Of a stretch of DNA of 64,000 bases, positions 8,618 through 17,308 are shown piece by piece. Positions within the stretch are counted from its first letter, which is position 1; every line of letters begins with the position of its first letter. Source of the DNA: an uncultured Winogradskyella sp. (lineage in GTDB: Bacteria; Bacteroidota; Bacteroidia; Flavobacteriales; Flavobacteriaceae); contig NZ_CANLYI010000003.1 of assembly GCF_947495255.1 (NCBI RefSeq), positions 62,001 to 126,000 on the forward strand, in the 5' to 3' direction. A program made the translations under genes and the position numbers. The notes below the pieces were generated by a model. It had not been told where the DNA came from, ran no database searches, and saw only the letters and a program-made list of their open reading frames with translations.

Positions 8618-9373
8618 ATGAACGTAATAATTATAGAAGACGAAAAACCATCAGCAAGACGTTTGCAACGTATGTTGGCAACTCTAAATTTTGAAGCCGA
8701 AACCATGTTACATTCTGTTGAAGAATCTATAGATTGGTTTCAGAATAACGAACATCCAGATTTGATTTTTTTAGATATTCAGTTAAGTGATGGTTTGTCT
8801 TTTGAAATTTTTGAAGCTATTGAGATAAAATCGGCAGTAATATTTACAACCGCTTATGATGAATATGCCTTACAAGCCTTTAAACTTAATAGTATTGATT
8901 ATTTATTAAAACCAATTGATGATGACGATTTAAAAACTGCTCTTGAAAAATATAAAGGAAGAGCTCCTCAAAAGCAATCGGTCACTTTAGATTTTAATGA
9001 TATTAAGAATCTATTGGTTAATCCTATAGAGCGTGAATACAAAAAGCGTTTTTCAGTAAAAGTGGGTCAGCATTTAAAACTTATAAATATTGAAGATATA
9101 GAATGTATTTATAGTGAAAATAAAGGGACTTATGCTTTTACCAATGAAGGTAGAAATTATCTCTTAGATTCTACTTTAGATCAATTGGAAGACGAGTTAG
9201 AACCTGATGTGTTCTTTAGAATTAGTAGAAAATTCTATGTGAATATAAATGCTATAAAAGATATGGTGAGCTACACCAATTCTCGACTTCAGATAAAACT
9301 AAACCGTTTTAATGAGCAAGATATTATTGTAGCTAGAGAGCGTGTAAAGGATTTTAAAAATTGGTTAGAATAA
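8618..9373 (+). CDS. LytTR-family response regulator
   Basis: A 251-residue cytoplasmic regulator. The receiver domain (about 1-120) has acidic pair EDE (7-9), phospho-acceptor Asp 53 in LIFLDIQLSDG, TTAYDEYALQAF and Lys in YLLKPID. The LytTR DNA-binding domain (about 140-250) contains IEDIECIYSENKGTYAFT and FFRISRKFYVNINAI. It is the natural partner of the LytS-type kinase at 6180-7532. The target genes cannot be predicted here. Control of its own cluster is plausible but no paired LytTR sites were identified upstream of 5054. Confidence 0.92.
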   Translation: MNVIIIEDEKPSARRLQRMLATLNFEAETMLHSVEESIDWFQNNEHPDLIFLDIQLSDGLSFEIFEAIEIKSAVIFTTAYDEYALQAFKLNSIDYLLKPIDDDDLKTALEKYKGRAPQKQSVTLDFNDIKNLLVNPIEREYKKRFSVKVGQHLKLINIEDIECIYSENKGTYAFTNEGRNYLLDSTLDQLEDELEPDVFFRISRKFYVNINAIKDMVSYTNSRLQIKLNRFNEQDIIVARERVKDFKNWLE

Positions 9374-9420
9374 TAAAATATTATCGGACAAATTTTAATT
9401 TTTAAAATAGATTGGCTTCA

Positions 9421-9981
9421 TTAATTTATCTCACGATTCTTATACAATTCAATAGCTTTTAAATAATTTTGAGCACCTTTCATACTCAAATCATTAACAA
9501 ATCCATCTAATTCAGGATGGTTAATCTTAATCCAATTAACAAGAGTATCTACCTCTTTTGCCCAAACTTTCCAGTTTACGTTACTACAATCTAATTCTTC
9601 AATCTTAGATATTTTTCCTGATTGAAATAGGAACTGATAACTACAAGTCAAGGGATTATTCTTAAGGAATTTAAATTTTGAACAACTAATAGAAACTGTC
9701 GCAATATATTTCTCGTCTATATAATCTATGGATATCAATTCATATTCAGGCTTAAAAACAGAATCCCATTTAAATTGTTTGTAGTAGCTCTCTTGTGTGA
9801 AATAAGTAGTGTAACCTCCATAAACAGTTGTAAGACTATCCGATAATACGTTTTTAACGAGTTGGTAATTTGATGTTTTAAAACCTTTGTAATATGTTGT
9901 TATTAGTTCAGATTCTAGGTTTTGTTTATTAGAACAACCAATAATTAATAGTAAAATGAAAATTAAAAAGATATTTTTCAT
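9421..9981 (-). CDS. Hypothetical lipoprotein, possibly NTF2-like
   Basis: A 186-residue protein with lipobox IIGCSNK (Cys 16). The mature part alternates helices and strands (ELITTYYKGFKTSNYQLVKN, then several beta segments), which is compatible with an NTF2/SnoaL-like fold, but no signature is strong enough to assert this. The C-terminal third is helical. It lies 26 bp downstream of the LETM1-related gene on the same strand. No function is recognised. Confidence 0.6.
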   Translation of the reverse strand: MKNIFLIFILLLIIGCSNKQNLESELITTYYKGFKTSNYQLVKNVLSDSLTTVYGGYTTYFTQESYYKQFKWDSVFKPEYELISIDYIDEKYIATVSISCSKFKFLKNNPLTCSYQFLFQSGKISKIEELDCSNVNWKVWAKEVDTLVNWIKINHPELDGFVNDLSMKGAQNYLKAIELYKNREIN

Positions 9982-10007
9982 AGGTTCATGGTTCCTTTAT
10001 TGATAAC

Positions 10008-11183
10008 TTATTCTTTATCTTCAATTCTGTTATCATCAAAAGCAGAAGGTAGTAATTTTGGAATAAATTTAATAAAGAGCGGTAAAAGTAACATGCCTCC
10101 AGGAAGCATAAAAATAGCTAAACTAGGTATAGACTTAAATATATCTAATAGTTGGGTTTGAATTTTTTTCTGTTCATCATCTGTTAGATTTCGTTGTGTA
10201 GATTGCGCCAAAAGTGACATGGCTTCCTTACTTTCAGATAATTCTTTAATTAGTCGTTTACTGTTTCTTGTAATAAGTTTAGAAACAACTTTACTGCTAT
10301 TATCGTAAAAACTTTGTGCTAAATTTTTAGAACTTAAAAAAGCGACATCATCCTTATGTTCATCATAAAACAAATTAATGTCATTTACAGACTGCGCTAT
10401 GATATCACTATCAATTGATAAATCATTTTTTAAACGCACTAAGAATTCACGTTCTTCAGTATCAATGATTTTATCAGTCCAAGAAGCCATACATACTAAA
10501 TCGATAATATATAACTTTTCAAAAGGGTCATTAATAAATGCTACAGCAGCTTTATAAGATGGTAATTCAGAATTTTTATGTCTTATAGAACCTTCAAATA
10601 GTTTAACAAGATTTTCATCGTATTCTGTTTTTTCAGATTTGTTATCAATTGCTGAGAACACAATAGTTTCTAGAGCAGATTCTAGGTTGTTTACATAATC
10701 TCTAATATCTCTTTCGTCCTTTAAAAAACGTTGATATCCTAAAACATCAACAAACAAAAGTGCATTAATTAAAAAATAATTAAAGTTTTTAGTAATAAAA
10801 TTATCATCAATGTGAATACGTTTATGAATCATTTTTTCTAGTAAACTATCGGGTGTTTTGTCTCCAAATAATTCTTCAAAAAATGAACGTTTTTGATTAC
10901 TAATAGCTTTGTAATATCTAATTAAACTATCTATAAAATTTTCATTGGTTTTGTTCTTAGCGTAAACGAAGTAAAAAGTAAGAAGCAGATTGATTTTGCA
11001 ACGCTCTTCTTCAGTTAAATCAAAGGGTTTAACAATATCTAAGATGACTTTAATGTTACTTCCGTAAATAAATCCAGCTTGTTTTAAACGGTCATAAAAT
11101 TCGTAGTTATCTGTTTCAGAATATTTGGTTTCTGAAACGTCATCTAGTAATTTTTTTATCCAGCCACTTGCTGATGGATTCAT
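10008..11183 (-). CDS. LETM1-related protein
   Basis: A 391-residue, largely helical protein without a signal peptide. The middle (about residues 225-265, DLVCMASWTDKIIDTEEREF) looks like a TerB-type helical segment. The C-terminus (about 345-380) has IPSLAIFMLPGGMLLLPLFI followed by KFIPKLLPSAF, which closely resembles the membrane-proximal part of LETM1, the mitochondrial cation/proton exchange factor. In Bacteroidetes such proteins carry the label LETM1-related biofilm-associated protein. One hydrophobic helix at the C-terminus probably anchors it to the inner membrane. Ion transport or biofilm roles are transferred from annotation and not visible in the sequence. Confidence 0.78.
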   Translation of the reverse strand: MNPSASGWIKKLLDDVSETKYSETDNYEFYDRLKQAGFIYGSNIKVILDIVKPFDLTEEERCKINLLLTFYFVYAKNKTNENFIDSLIRYYKAISNQKRSFFEELFGDKTPDSLLEKMIHKRIHIDDNFITKNFNYFLINALLFVDVLGYQRFLKDERDIRDYVNNLESALETIVFSAIDNKSEKTEYDENLVKLFEGSIRHKNSELPSYKAAVAFINDPFEKLYIIDLVCMASWTDKIIDTEEREFLVRLKNDLSIDSDIIAQSVNDINLFYDEHKDDVAFLSSKNLAQSFYDNSSKVVSKLITRNSKRLIKELSESKEAMSLLAQSTQRNLTDDEQKKIQTQLLDIFKSIPSLAIFMLPGGMLLLPLFIKFIPKLLPSAFDDNRIEDKE

Positions 11184-11256
11184 AACATCTACATTAAGAA
11201 TACAAAGTTAGTTTTTTATGCTAATAAATCACGAATTTATTTTGTAGACAAATTTT

Positions 11257-11946
11257 TTAATCCCACCATAACCAAAAATACTTAGTGTCTTTATAGTCCT
11301 TAATCATTTCATCCATAGAACTATAACCTTGGTCAATAACATCAGGACAAAACTCATAGACTTCAGTTGAAAATTGTGTTATATTTTTTGGAAGCTTATT
11401 CATATAAGCATGAATCCTAGCAACGTCAATTACAACAAATTTAAAACCCACTTCAGTATGCCATTCTTTTAATTGTAAAACAATATCGTTGTTGTATTTG
11501 TCGTAATTCACACCATTTGTACCAATACGTTTTATGAGTTCAAAAGGGTCAGAACCATCAATAATTACAATATCATAGTATGTATTGTAAGATTCATCAA
11601 AGTCCATATTTGTAAGGAATATATAATTATTCCCTTCTATGACTTTATCAGAATATGTATTGAAAATTGCATGTGCTTTTTCATGATTTACAAATTTGAA
11701 AACTAATCCTTTATCTAGAATATAATTTTCTTCATTGCCATCTTTATCGTAATTCCAAACTTCTCGATTTAACTGAATTGGTTCTTTATTTATGCTTTTC
11801 TTTATGTTAGAAAGAAGTTGTTGGTCTATTATTAATCCATTGGTGGGAATGTCAGTTGATAGACTAATTGAGGCAATATCTGTATTATTTTTATTTTCAC
11901 AAGAAATAATGCAGAGACAAAGAAGCGAGTAAAATATGTTTTTCAT
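11257..11946 (-). CDS. Lipoprotein with a DUF4253 domain
   Basis: A 229-residue protein with lipobox IISCENK (Cys 16). The C-terminal half fits DUF4253: ELIKRIGTNGVNYDKYNNDI, then LKEWHTEVGFKFVVIDVARI, then EVYEFCPDVIDQG, ending in the typical FWLWWD. DUF4253 proteins are usually cytoplasmic and often sit among immunity or toxin-related genes. A lipidated form is less usual. It stands 73 bp downstream of the LETM1-related gene's start side on the same strand, with no obvious toxin nearby. Role unknown. Confidence 0.75.
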   Translation of the reverse strand: MKNIFYSLLCLCIISCENKNNTDIASISLSTDIPTNGLIIDQQLLSNIKKSINKEPIQLNREVWNYDKDGNEENYILDKGLVFKFVNHEKAHAIFNTYSDKVIEGNNYIFLTNMDFDESYNTYYDIVIIDGSDPFELIKRIGTNGVNYDKYNNDIVLQLKEWHTEVGFKFVVIDVARIHAYMNKLPKNITQFSTEVYEFCPDVIDQGYSSMDEMIKDYKDTKYFWLWWD

Positions 11947-11973
11947 AAGTTTAATGTTGTCAGTCAGTTCAAT

Positions 11974-12516
11974 CTATTGATACAAAACATATCTAGGAGG
12001 TACAAGTCCGTTTAATCTTAAATATACAAGCATTTGTCCTCTGTGGTGTGTAATATGGTCAGTAAGTAATAAGAAAATTTGCCTCTTAGATCTTTTCAAT
12101 CCAAAATAGTCTAACTTGTTATTTAATTGAGAAGTGTCAAATTCTTTAATAAGCTTAATTGCCTCTTCAAAAGTTTGGTTAATTGTTGCAATCATTTGTT
12201 TTTTAGATTTCTCAGCAACTTTATAAACGGTATCTGTTTTCCAATCTCTAGATTCTCTTCCTCCTAAAAGCGACAGACTGTGCCAATCTACAGCAAAACC
12301 AATATGCAGTAGGTTTTCAGCAAAGGATAACGATTCTGGCGTCGCTTTAAAATTATATTTATCCTCAGGCATCATTTCAGCCACGAGAATTAAATAGTCT
12401 CGAGAATTTTCTAAACGTTCTAAATAATCTTCTATAAAAATGTCTTGTTGAGCAAATAGAGGTGAATAGATAGGAGCAAATAGTATGGTTGTGGCTAAAA
12501 TAAGTAATTGTTTCAT
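11974..12516 (-). CDS. Exported DinB-like four-helix protein
   Basis: A 180-residue protein with a signal peptide ending near LFAQQD and a DinB/YfiT-type four-helix bundle. Three metal-ligand positions of this superfamily are visible: HIGFAVDWH in the second helix and HITHHRGQM in the third, followed by the conserved LRLNGLVPPRY end. DinB-like proteins are metal-binding thiol transferases or hydrolases. Most are cytoplasmic, so the signal peptide places this one in the periplasm. It is same-strand with the DUF4253 gene, 27 bp upstream of it. Substrate unknown. Confidence 0.85.
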   Translation of the reverse strand: MKQLLILATTILFAPIYSPLFAQQDIFIEDYLERLENSRDYLILVAEMMPEDKYNFKATPESLSFAENLLHIGFAVDWHSLSLLGGRESRDWKTDTVYKVAEKSKKQMIATINQTFEEAIKLIKEFDTSQLNNKLDYFGLKRSKRQIFLLLTDHITHHRGQMLVYLRLNGLVPPRYVLYQ

Positions 12517-12650
12517 ATTAAATTTTATAAGGCGTTATCCGTGCTTTTTTACTGTATCACTACAATTAATAACACCTAATTTAGTAAATAATAATCTAAT
12601 AAGAAATCGCAAAGATTTTAAGCAGTAGGCTAGAGGTAGTTAAATAATCA

Positions 12651-13235
12651 TTATTGATTGGAGTCTTTCTTAATTTCAATTTTATTTAACTCTTCAAAAT
12701 ACTTTCGTCGATTTTTAGATGCGTTTACATCTGTTTTAAATGATTGTCTTATAAGTCTTTCAATTGGTGTATCTATAATTTTTTTATAGTACTCAACATC
12801 GACTAAGCTTTTTCTAGCGACTAATGTATATTTGTTTTTGTCAGTATCTAAAGCCTGCTCGTAACTAATCATAGCATTGACTTGGTTAACTGCTTTACCT
12901 AATTTTGTTTGCGTTAAACCTATAGAGTAATTATCAATTTTTTCTAATTGTTCTAAACAGGTTTTGGCATAGTCTAATACTGTTTTTTCATATTCAAAGT
13001 TTTGAATATTTCTTGGAAGCCAAGTAAAGTAATTAAAATTTGTTTCAATTAATTTTTTAATAGTGAAGCCTGAATATTGCGTAAAGTGTAATTCGCAAGA
13101 CAAGGAATATTTTCGAGCTCTAGGAACTCCATTATCGTGAGTAACTGCATTGACAGTGAGTTTATCGAAATTCTTATTAGTTTGAAATTCCGATTCAGAA
13201 TTATTTTTCTTTTTATTTCTAAAAATTGAATTCAT
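12651..13235 (-). CDS. Hypothetical protein, no recognised family
   Basis: A 194-residue soluble protein with a basic, low-complexity N-terminus (RNKKKNNSESEF) and no signal peptide or transmembrane helix. The middle contains Tyr/Phe-rich strands (YSLSCELHFTQYSGFTIKKL) and then helices, and the C-terminus is Lys-rich. I do not recognise it. Base composition is like its neighbours, so there is no sign of recent transfer. It is flanked upstream by a terminator hairpin and a 22-bp palindrome, implying that it is transcribed alone. Confidence 0.6.
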   Translation of the reverse strand: MNSIFRNKKKNNSESEFQTNKNFDKLTVNAVTHDNGVPRARKYSLSCELHFTQYSGFTIKKLIETNFNYFTWLPRNIQNFEYEKTVLDYAKTCLEQLEKIDNYSIGLTQTKLGKAVNQVNAMISYEQALDTDKNKYTLVARKSLVDVEYYKKIIDTPIERLIRQSFKTDVNASKNRRKYFEELNKIEIKKDSNQ

Positions 13236-13363
13236 AGTTTTTATTTAAGCGACGATTTCCGTTATTATCAACACGTATTTATAAGTATAATATGTTTAGG
13301 ATATCATCTCTTTTACATCACTGGTTTTATACTTTTCAAGTTAAGTATAAATTGTAGACGTTT

Positions 13364-13385
13364 ATATACGTAGATCTACGTATAT
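13364..13385. promoter_or_regulatory. 22-bp perfect palindrome
   Basis: ATATACGTAGA-TCTACGTATAT is identical to its own reverse complement over 22 bases. It lies about 130 bp upstream of the start of the hypothetical gene at 13235 and 11 bp from the terminator of the YceI gene. It may be an operator or a cruciform. It has no T-run and is not itself a terminator. Confidence 0.6.
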
Positions 13386-13396
13386 TTTAAATTAAA

Positions 13397-13423
13397 AAAC
13401 CACCAAGCAACGCTCGGTGGTTT
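13397..13423 (-). terminator. Terminator of the YceI gene
   Basis: AAACCACC (13397-13404) pairs with GGTGGTTT (13416-13423). The stem continues with AGC/GCT after one mismatch, around loop AAC. Read on the minus strand it ends in a T-run, so it serves the YceI gene. Confidence 0.82.
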
Positions 13424-13492
13424 CAAAAATTAATACTTATTGAGTTTATAAAATAGACACAAGTAGATTAGTGTTTTTTACTTTAAAAACTA

Positions 13493-14122
13493 TTATTTTT
13501 CACGTAAGTAAGTGTTCACTTCTATAGCGACATCTTCCCAAGTTTTACTAACGCCATCTGCACCTTTATGCAAATCAAAACACACTTTATTTAAGGCTTC
13601 TAGAGCGCCTAATGCATTCCAATCTTTAAGATTCATTGTGCCTTTCATACTTACACGTCTTTCGTCCATAATTGTAACTTCTAACGGTAAATCTGCAGTA
13701 ACACCATTCATTGTAATTTTTGCAGAATGCTTGTTCTCAGCAAACTTAATTTTACCTTTTAAAAATTCGGTATCTAACATAGATCCAAAAAATGAAGCTT
13801 TAAGCTTCGCATCTCTAGAGTCATCTTTAGTAAATAAACTACTCACAGGAATTGAGAATTCTAGATTATGTAAAGCTTCTTCTACAGTTGCGCCTTCTTT
13901 TTCATCAAAATTTAAAGTCGCAAACTCACCACCAACTGGTACTTTTTCTGTTGTTTTATAAGCAGTCCACTTTACAGTAGTTGCTTCTGGTTTAACAATG
14001 TATTTAACAGTGTTTTCAACTGTTTCGGTTGTTTCGGTTGTCGCTTCTTTTTTGTCGTCTTTACAAGAAGTAATAACTAATGCAACAACAAAGAGTAATG
14101 ATAAAAATTTAGTGCTTTTCAT
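13493..14122 (-). CDS. YceI-family lipoprotein
   Basis: A 209-residue protein with lipobox VITSCKD (Cys 20) and a Thr/Glu-rich linker, then a YceI-like lipocalin-fold domain (VKWTAYKTTEKVPVGGEF near the start, SLFTKDDSRDAKLKASFF in the middle). YceI proteins bind long polyprenyl or other amphiphilic molecules in the periplasm. The variant here is the longer form common in Bacteroidetes lipoproteins. It is monocistronic with its own terminator and divergent from hemN. The ligand is unknown. Confidence 0.88.
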   Translation of the reverse strand: MKSTKFLSLLFVVALVITSCKDDKKEATTETTETVENTVKYIVKPEATTVKWTAYKTTEKVPVGGEFATLNFDEKEGATVEEALHNLEFSIPVSSLFTKDDSRDAKLKASFFGSMLDTEFLKGKIKFAENKHSAKITMNGVTADLPLEVTIMDERRVSMKGTMNLKDWNALGALEALNKVCFDLHKGADGVSKTWEDVAIEVNTYLREK

Positions 14123-14208
14123 GGTTTTTTTTATTTAAGTAAAGTTAATCATATAACTGCGTTTGTGCAAGTGAGAAGTGCTTCTTAAGCTGTTAATTTT
14201 AACTCGTA

Positions 14209-14251
14209 TGATAAATATCATATTTTAAATCCTAGTCTTCAACTAATTTTG
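14209..14251 (+). promoter_or_regulatory. FNR-type box and -7 element of hemN
   Basis: TGATAAATATCA (14209-14220) is followed after exactly 23 bp by TAATTTTG (14244-14251). The predicted transcript starts near 14256, about 12 bases before the hemN ATG. This puts the box centre close to -41.5, the class II activator position. Identical spacing occurs at ccoS, ccoI and pflB. Confidence 0.85.
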
Positions 14252-14268
14252 ATTCCTTTAAAATAGGT

Positions 14269-15633
14269 ATGAGTCAAACATTAATTCAAAAGTATAATGT
14301 TGCAGGTCCTCGTTATACGAGTTACCCAACAGTTCCATATTGGGACTTAGATACATTCTCTTTAGCAGAGTGGAAGGCATCTTTAAAGCGTTCGTTTGAG
14401 GAAAGTAATTCTTCAGAAGGTATTAGTCTTTATATTCATTTGCCCTTTTGCGAAAGTCTCTGCACTTTTTGTGGTTGCCATAAACGTATTACTAAACGAC
14501 ACGAGGTAGAATCTCCTTATATAAAAGCGGTATTACAAGAGTGGAATTTATACTGTAAGCTTTTAGGTGAAAAACCCAAAATTAAAGAATTGCATTTAGG
14601 TGGTGGTACACCTACTTTTTTCTCACCAGAGCATCTTAATTATTTAATTTCAGAATTATTAAAAGTTTCTGATTTAGCAGATGATTATGAGTTTAGTTTT
14701 GAAGGGCATCCTAATAATACTACAGAAGAACATTTACAAACCTTGTTTGATTTAGGTTTTAGACGTGTAAGTTTTGGAGTACAAGATTATAATATTAAAG
14801 TACAGATTGCGATACATAGAATTCAGCCTTTTGAAAACGTAAAACGTGTTACAGATTTGGCTCGTAAAATTGGTTATACATCAGTAGGGCACGATATTAT
14901 TTTTGGTTTACCATTTCAAACCGAAGCTGATGTAATAGAAACTATTAATAAAACCGAAGCTTTAATGCCAGATCGTATTGCTTTTTATAGCTATGCTCAT
15001 GTGCCTTGGATAAAAGGAAATGGTCAGCGTGGTTTTAATGATAATGATTTACCAACGGCAGAATCTAAACGTAAACAGTACGAAACTGGTAAAAAACATT
15101 TTGAAGCTGCAGGTTATGTAGAAATAGGGATGGACCATTTTGCATTAAAAACGGATTCGTTATACAAAGCCATTAAAAACGAAACACTTCATCGTAATTT
15201 TATGGGGTATACAGACTCTAAAACACAAGCTATGATTGGTTTAGGAGTGTCTTCTATAAGCGATAGTTGGTATGGTTTTGCTCAAAATGTAAAATCTATT
15301 GAAGAGTATTACCATTTAATTGAAGAGAGCATAATTCCGGTATTTAAAGGTCATATTTTAAACGCCGAAGATTTAATTATTAGAAAGCACATACTTAATC
15401 TAATGTGTAATTTTAGAACATCTTGGACTAATACCGAATTGTTGTTTGAAGAATTACCAGAAGTACTTATTAAATTAAAAGAGTTTGAATTAGATGGCTT
15501 ACTTAAATTTGAAACGAAGCAAGTAACCGTTGCAGAAAAAGGGAAACCTTTTATTAGAAATATATGCATGGCTTTTGATGTTTTGTTACAACGAAAAAAG
15601 CCTGAAACAAAGTTGTTTTCTATGACAATTTAA
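14269..15633 (+). CDS. hemN: Oxygen-independent coproporphyrinogen III oxidase
   Basis: A 454-residue radical SAM enzyme, the normal HemN length. It opens with YNVAGPRYTSYPT, the HemN N-terminal signature. The 4Fe-4S motif is CESLCTFCGC and the SAM-binding segment is HLGGGTPTF. It decarboxylates two propionates of coproporphyrinogen III to give protoporphyrinogen IX without oxygen, so it supplies heme for the cbb3 oxidase encoded further on. The FNR-type box upstream fits induction at low oxygen. The universal stress gene follows after 91 bp and may share the transcript. The presence of the HemN-specific start separates it from HemW-like relatives. Confidence 0.95.
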   Translation: MSQTLIQKYNVAGPRYTSYPTVPYWDLDTFSLAEWKASLKRSFEESNSSEGISLYIHLPFCESLCTFCGCHKRITKRHEVESPYIKAVLQEWNLYCKLLGEKPKIKELHLGGGTPTFFSPEHLNYLISELLKVSDLADDYEFSFEGHPNNTTEEHLQTLFDLGFRRVSFGVQDYNIKVQIAIHRIQPFENVKRVTDLARKIGYTSVGHDIIFGLPFQTEADVIETINKTEALMPDRIAFYSYAHVPWIKGNGQRGFNDNDLPTAESKRKQYETGKKHFEAAGYVEIGMDHFALKTDSLYKAIKNETLHRNFMGYTDSKTQAMIGLGVSSISDSWYGFAQNVKSIEEYYHLIEESIIPVFKGHILNAEDLIIRKHILNLMCNFRTSWTNTELLFEELPEVLIKLKEFELDGLLKFETKQVTVAEKGKPFIRNICMAFDVLLQRKKPETKLFSMTI

Positions 15634-15724
15634 ATATTAGCAAAAGATAATAATAACACCAAGATTAACAAATTGCAATGTGTTTTTGGATTAAAAAGCA
15701 TCATCAAATTAAAAATAAATAATA

Positions 15725-16558
15725 ATGGAAAAAATAATTGTACCAATAGATTTTTCGGAACATTCAGAATTTGCACTAGAAGCTGCAGCAAGTTTAGCAC
15801 AGAAATTCGGTTCTGAACTTATTGTATTACACATGCTTGAATTGTCAAATGCCATTATATCTTCTGCTAGTGATACCTTGAGTCAAGAAGCTGTATTTTA
15901 CTTAAAACTAGCAGAACAAAAATTTGAAGGTTTTTTAGATAAACCTTACTTAGAGAATATTAAGTTAACACCAATTGTTAAGCATTTTAAAGTATGGAGT
16001 GAGGTTAATGATGTCGCAACTGAGCATAATGCAAGTCTTATTATTATGGGTTCACAAGGTGCTAGTGGATTAAAAGAAGTCTTAATAGGCTCTAATACAG
16101 AAAAAGTTGTAAGACATTCTGATGTGCCTGTTTTAGTTATAAAGCATAACCCAATTTTGTTAGATTTTGAAAATGTTGTGTTTGCATGTGATTTTTCGGA
16201 AGAAGCTGTTGATCCATATTTAAATGCAAAAACAACTTTAGATAAACTTGGTGCAAAGATGCATTTAGTATACGTTAATTCTCCAGATGGTAACTTTAAA
16301 AGTTCTTCTGAAATAGACAAAAAAGTGGCCGATTTCTTAAAAAAGGCAGATGGAAATTTAGACAGTTTAAATACTGTAAATGTGGTTTCAGATTATTCAA
16401 TAGAAAAAGGAATCCTAAATTTTGCTAATGTTATTGGTGCAGATTTAATAGCTGTAGCTACACATGGTAGAAAAGGGTTGTCGCATTTCTTTGAAGGCAG
16501 TGTGTCTGAGGATATTGCAAATCATTCTACCTTACCAGTAATGACCTTTAAAATTTAA
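15725..16558 (+). CDS. Tandem-domain universal stress protein
   Basis: A 277-residue cytoplasmic protein with two Usp domains. Domain one (about 1-140) has the ATP-binding signature G-x2-G-x9-GS (GSQGASGLKEVLIGS). In domain two (about 150-277) the first Gly of that motif is Ala (ATHGRKGLSHFFEGS). It may bind ATP at one or both sites. It sits 91 bp after hemN and has no FNR-type box of its own, so read-through from the hemN promoter is likely. In other bacteria Usp genes are often in the low-oxygen response, which fits here. No specific function is known. Confidence 0.9.
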   Translation: MEKIIVPIDFSEHSEFALEAAASLAQKFGSELIVLHMLELSNAIISSASDTLSQEAVFYLKLAEQKFEGFLDKPYLENIKLTPIVKHFKVWSEVNDVATEHNASLIIMGSQGASGLKEVLIGSNTEKVVRHSDVPVLVIKHNPILLDFENVVFACDFSEEAVDPYLNAKTTLDKLGAKMHLVYVNSPDGNFKSSSEIDKKVADFLKKADGNLDSLNTVNVVSDYSIEKGILNFANVIGADLIAVATHGRKGLSHFFEGSVSEDIANHSTLPVMTFKI

Positions 16559-16611
16559 TTTTAGATGGTGCTATAGAATTTAGTTAGTGTTTATAATATA
16601 GCATCACATTA

Positions 16612-16643
16612 AAAACGCCAAAGGTTTAGTTCTTTGGCGTTTT
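16612..16643. terminator. Bidirectional terminator, usp/barrel gene
   Basis: AAAACGCCAAAG (16612-16623) pairs perfectly with CTTTGGCGTTTT (16632-16643) around an eight-base loop. It lies between convergent genes. Confidence 0.88.
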
Positions 16644-16664
16644 AGTTTTAGTCGTTATTTGGTT

Positions 16665-17240
16665 TTAGAATTTATATCCAATTCTTAAATGAAGATTTAA
16701 CGCGAGCATATTATTATTATATTTAATATAAACGTTTTTTTCTTTGAAAAAGTGGATATACCCTAATCCAATACCAGTTTCATAGTTAAAATGTTTACCA
16801 ATATTTCTGCGAATTCCCCAAGTAGGAACTATAGAAAGATCACTTATAAAGTTGGTGTTATTTGGGATGTCACCAATAATAAGATCTGGATGGTAACTTG
16901 TTTTAATAGAGATAAAATTTCCGCTATTACCGTCTATTCGTCTCGACTTAGAAACTCTTTTGTTGAGGTTGTAATACCATCTTGGTTCTAGGGTTATAAC
17001 AGGAACTAAAATAAAAAAAGAACCATCATTAAAATTATCACCAAAAGCGCCAGCATCAAACCCTAATTCAGCTCTAAGAGCAATTGAGTTTGAAAGTTTA
17101 TATTCACTATGTGCCCAAATACCTAACAAACCTGTTTGGATACCAGAAGTCGAGTTTTCGACACTAGCATCTTGGTTTTGTTGTGCTGTTGAAGTTAAAA
17201 TAGAGGTAATTAAAGCTAATAGAAATAATGTCTTTTTCAT
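16665..17240 (-). CDS. Predicted outer-membrane beta-barrel protein
   Basis: A 191-residue protein with a signal peptide ending near STAQQN, then alternating amphipathic strands and a C-terminus ending LHLRIGYKF, the aromatic terminal residue typical of barrel proteins inserted by the Bam machinery. The size suggests eight strands. It has no enzymatic motif. It lies directly downstream of the cco operon on the same strand, 68 bp upstream of its last gene's stop. Its own start is upstream of that stop region, so it is a separate unit ending at the shared terminator with usp. Confidence 0.7.
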   Translation of the reverse strand: MKKTLFLLALITSILTSTAQQNQDASVENSTSGIQTGLLGIWAHSEYKLSNSIALRAELGFDAGAFGDNFNDGSFFILVPVITLEPRWYYNLNKRVSKSRRIDGNSGNFISIKTSYHPDLIIGDIPNNTNFISDLSIVPTWGIRRNIGKHFNYETGIGLGYIHFFKEKNVYIKYNNNMLALNLHLRIGYKF

Positions 17241-17308
17241 TTTGATTGATTTATTGATAAAGCTAATATAACAATAATCACTTCAGAATGTAAGAATTTA
17301 TTTATGAT

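Noticed and set aside
13512..13961. Plus-strand open frame of 149 codons over the YceI gene
   Set aside because: Antisense shadow of a well-recognised lipoprotein gene, with no domain seen.
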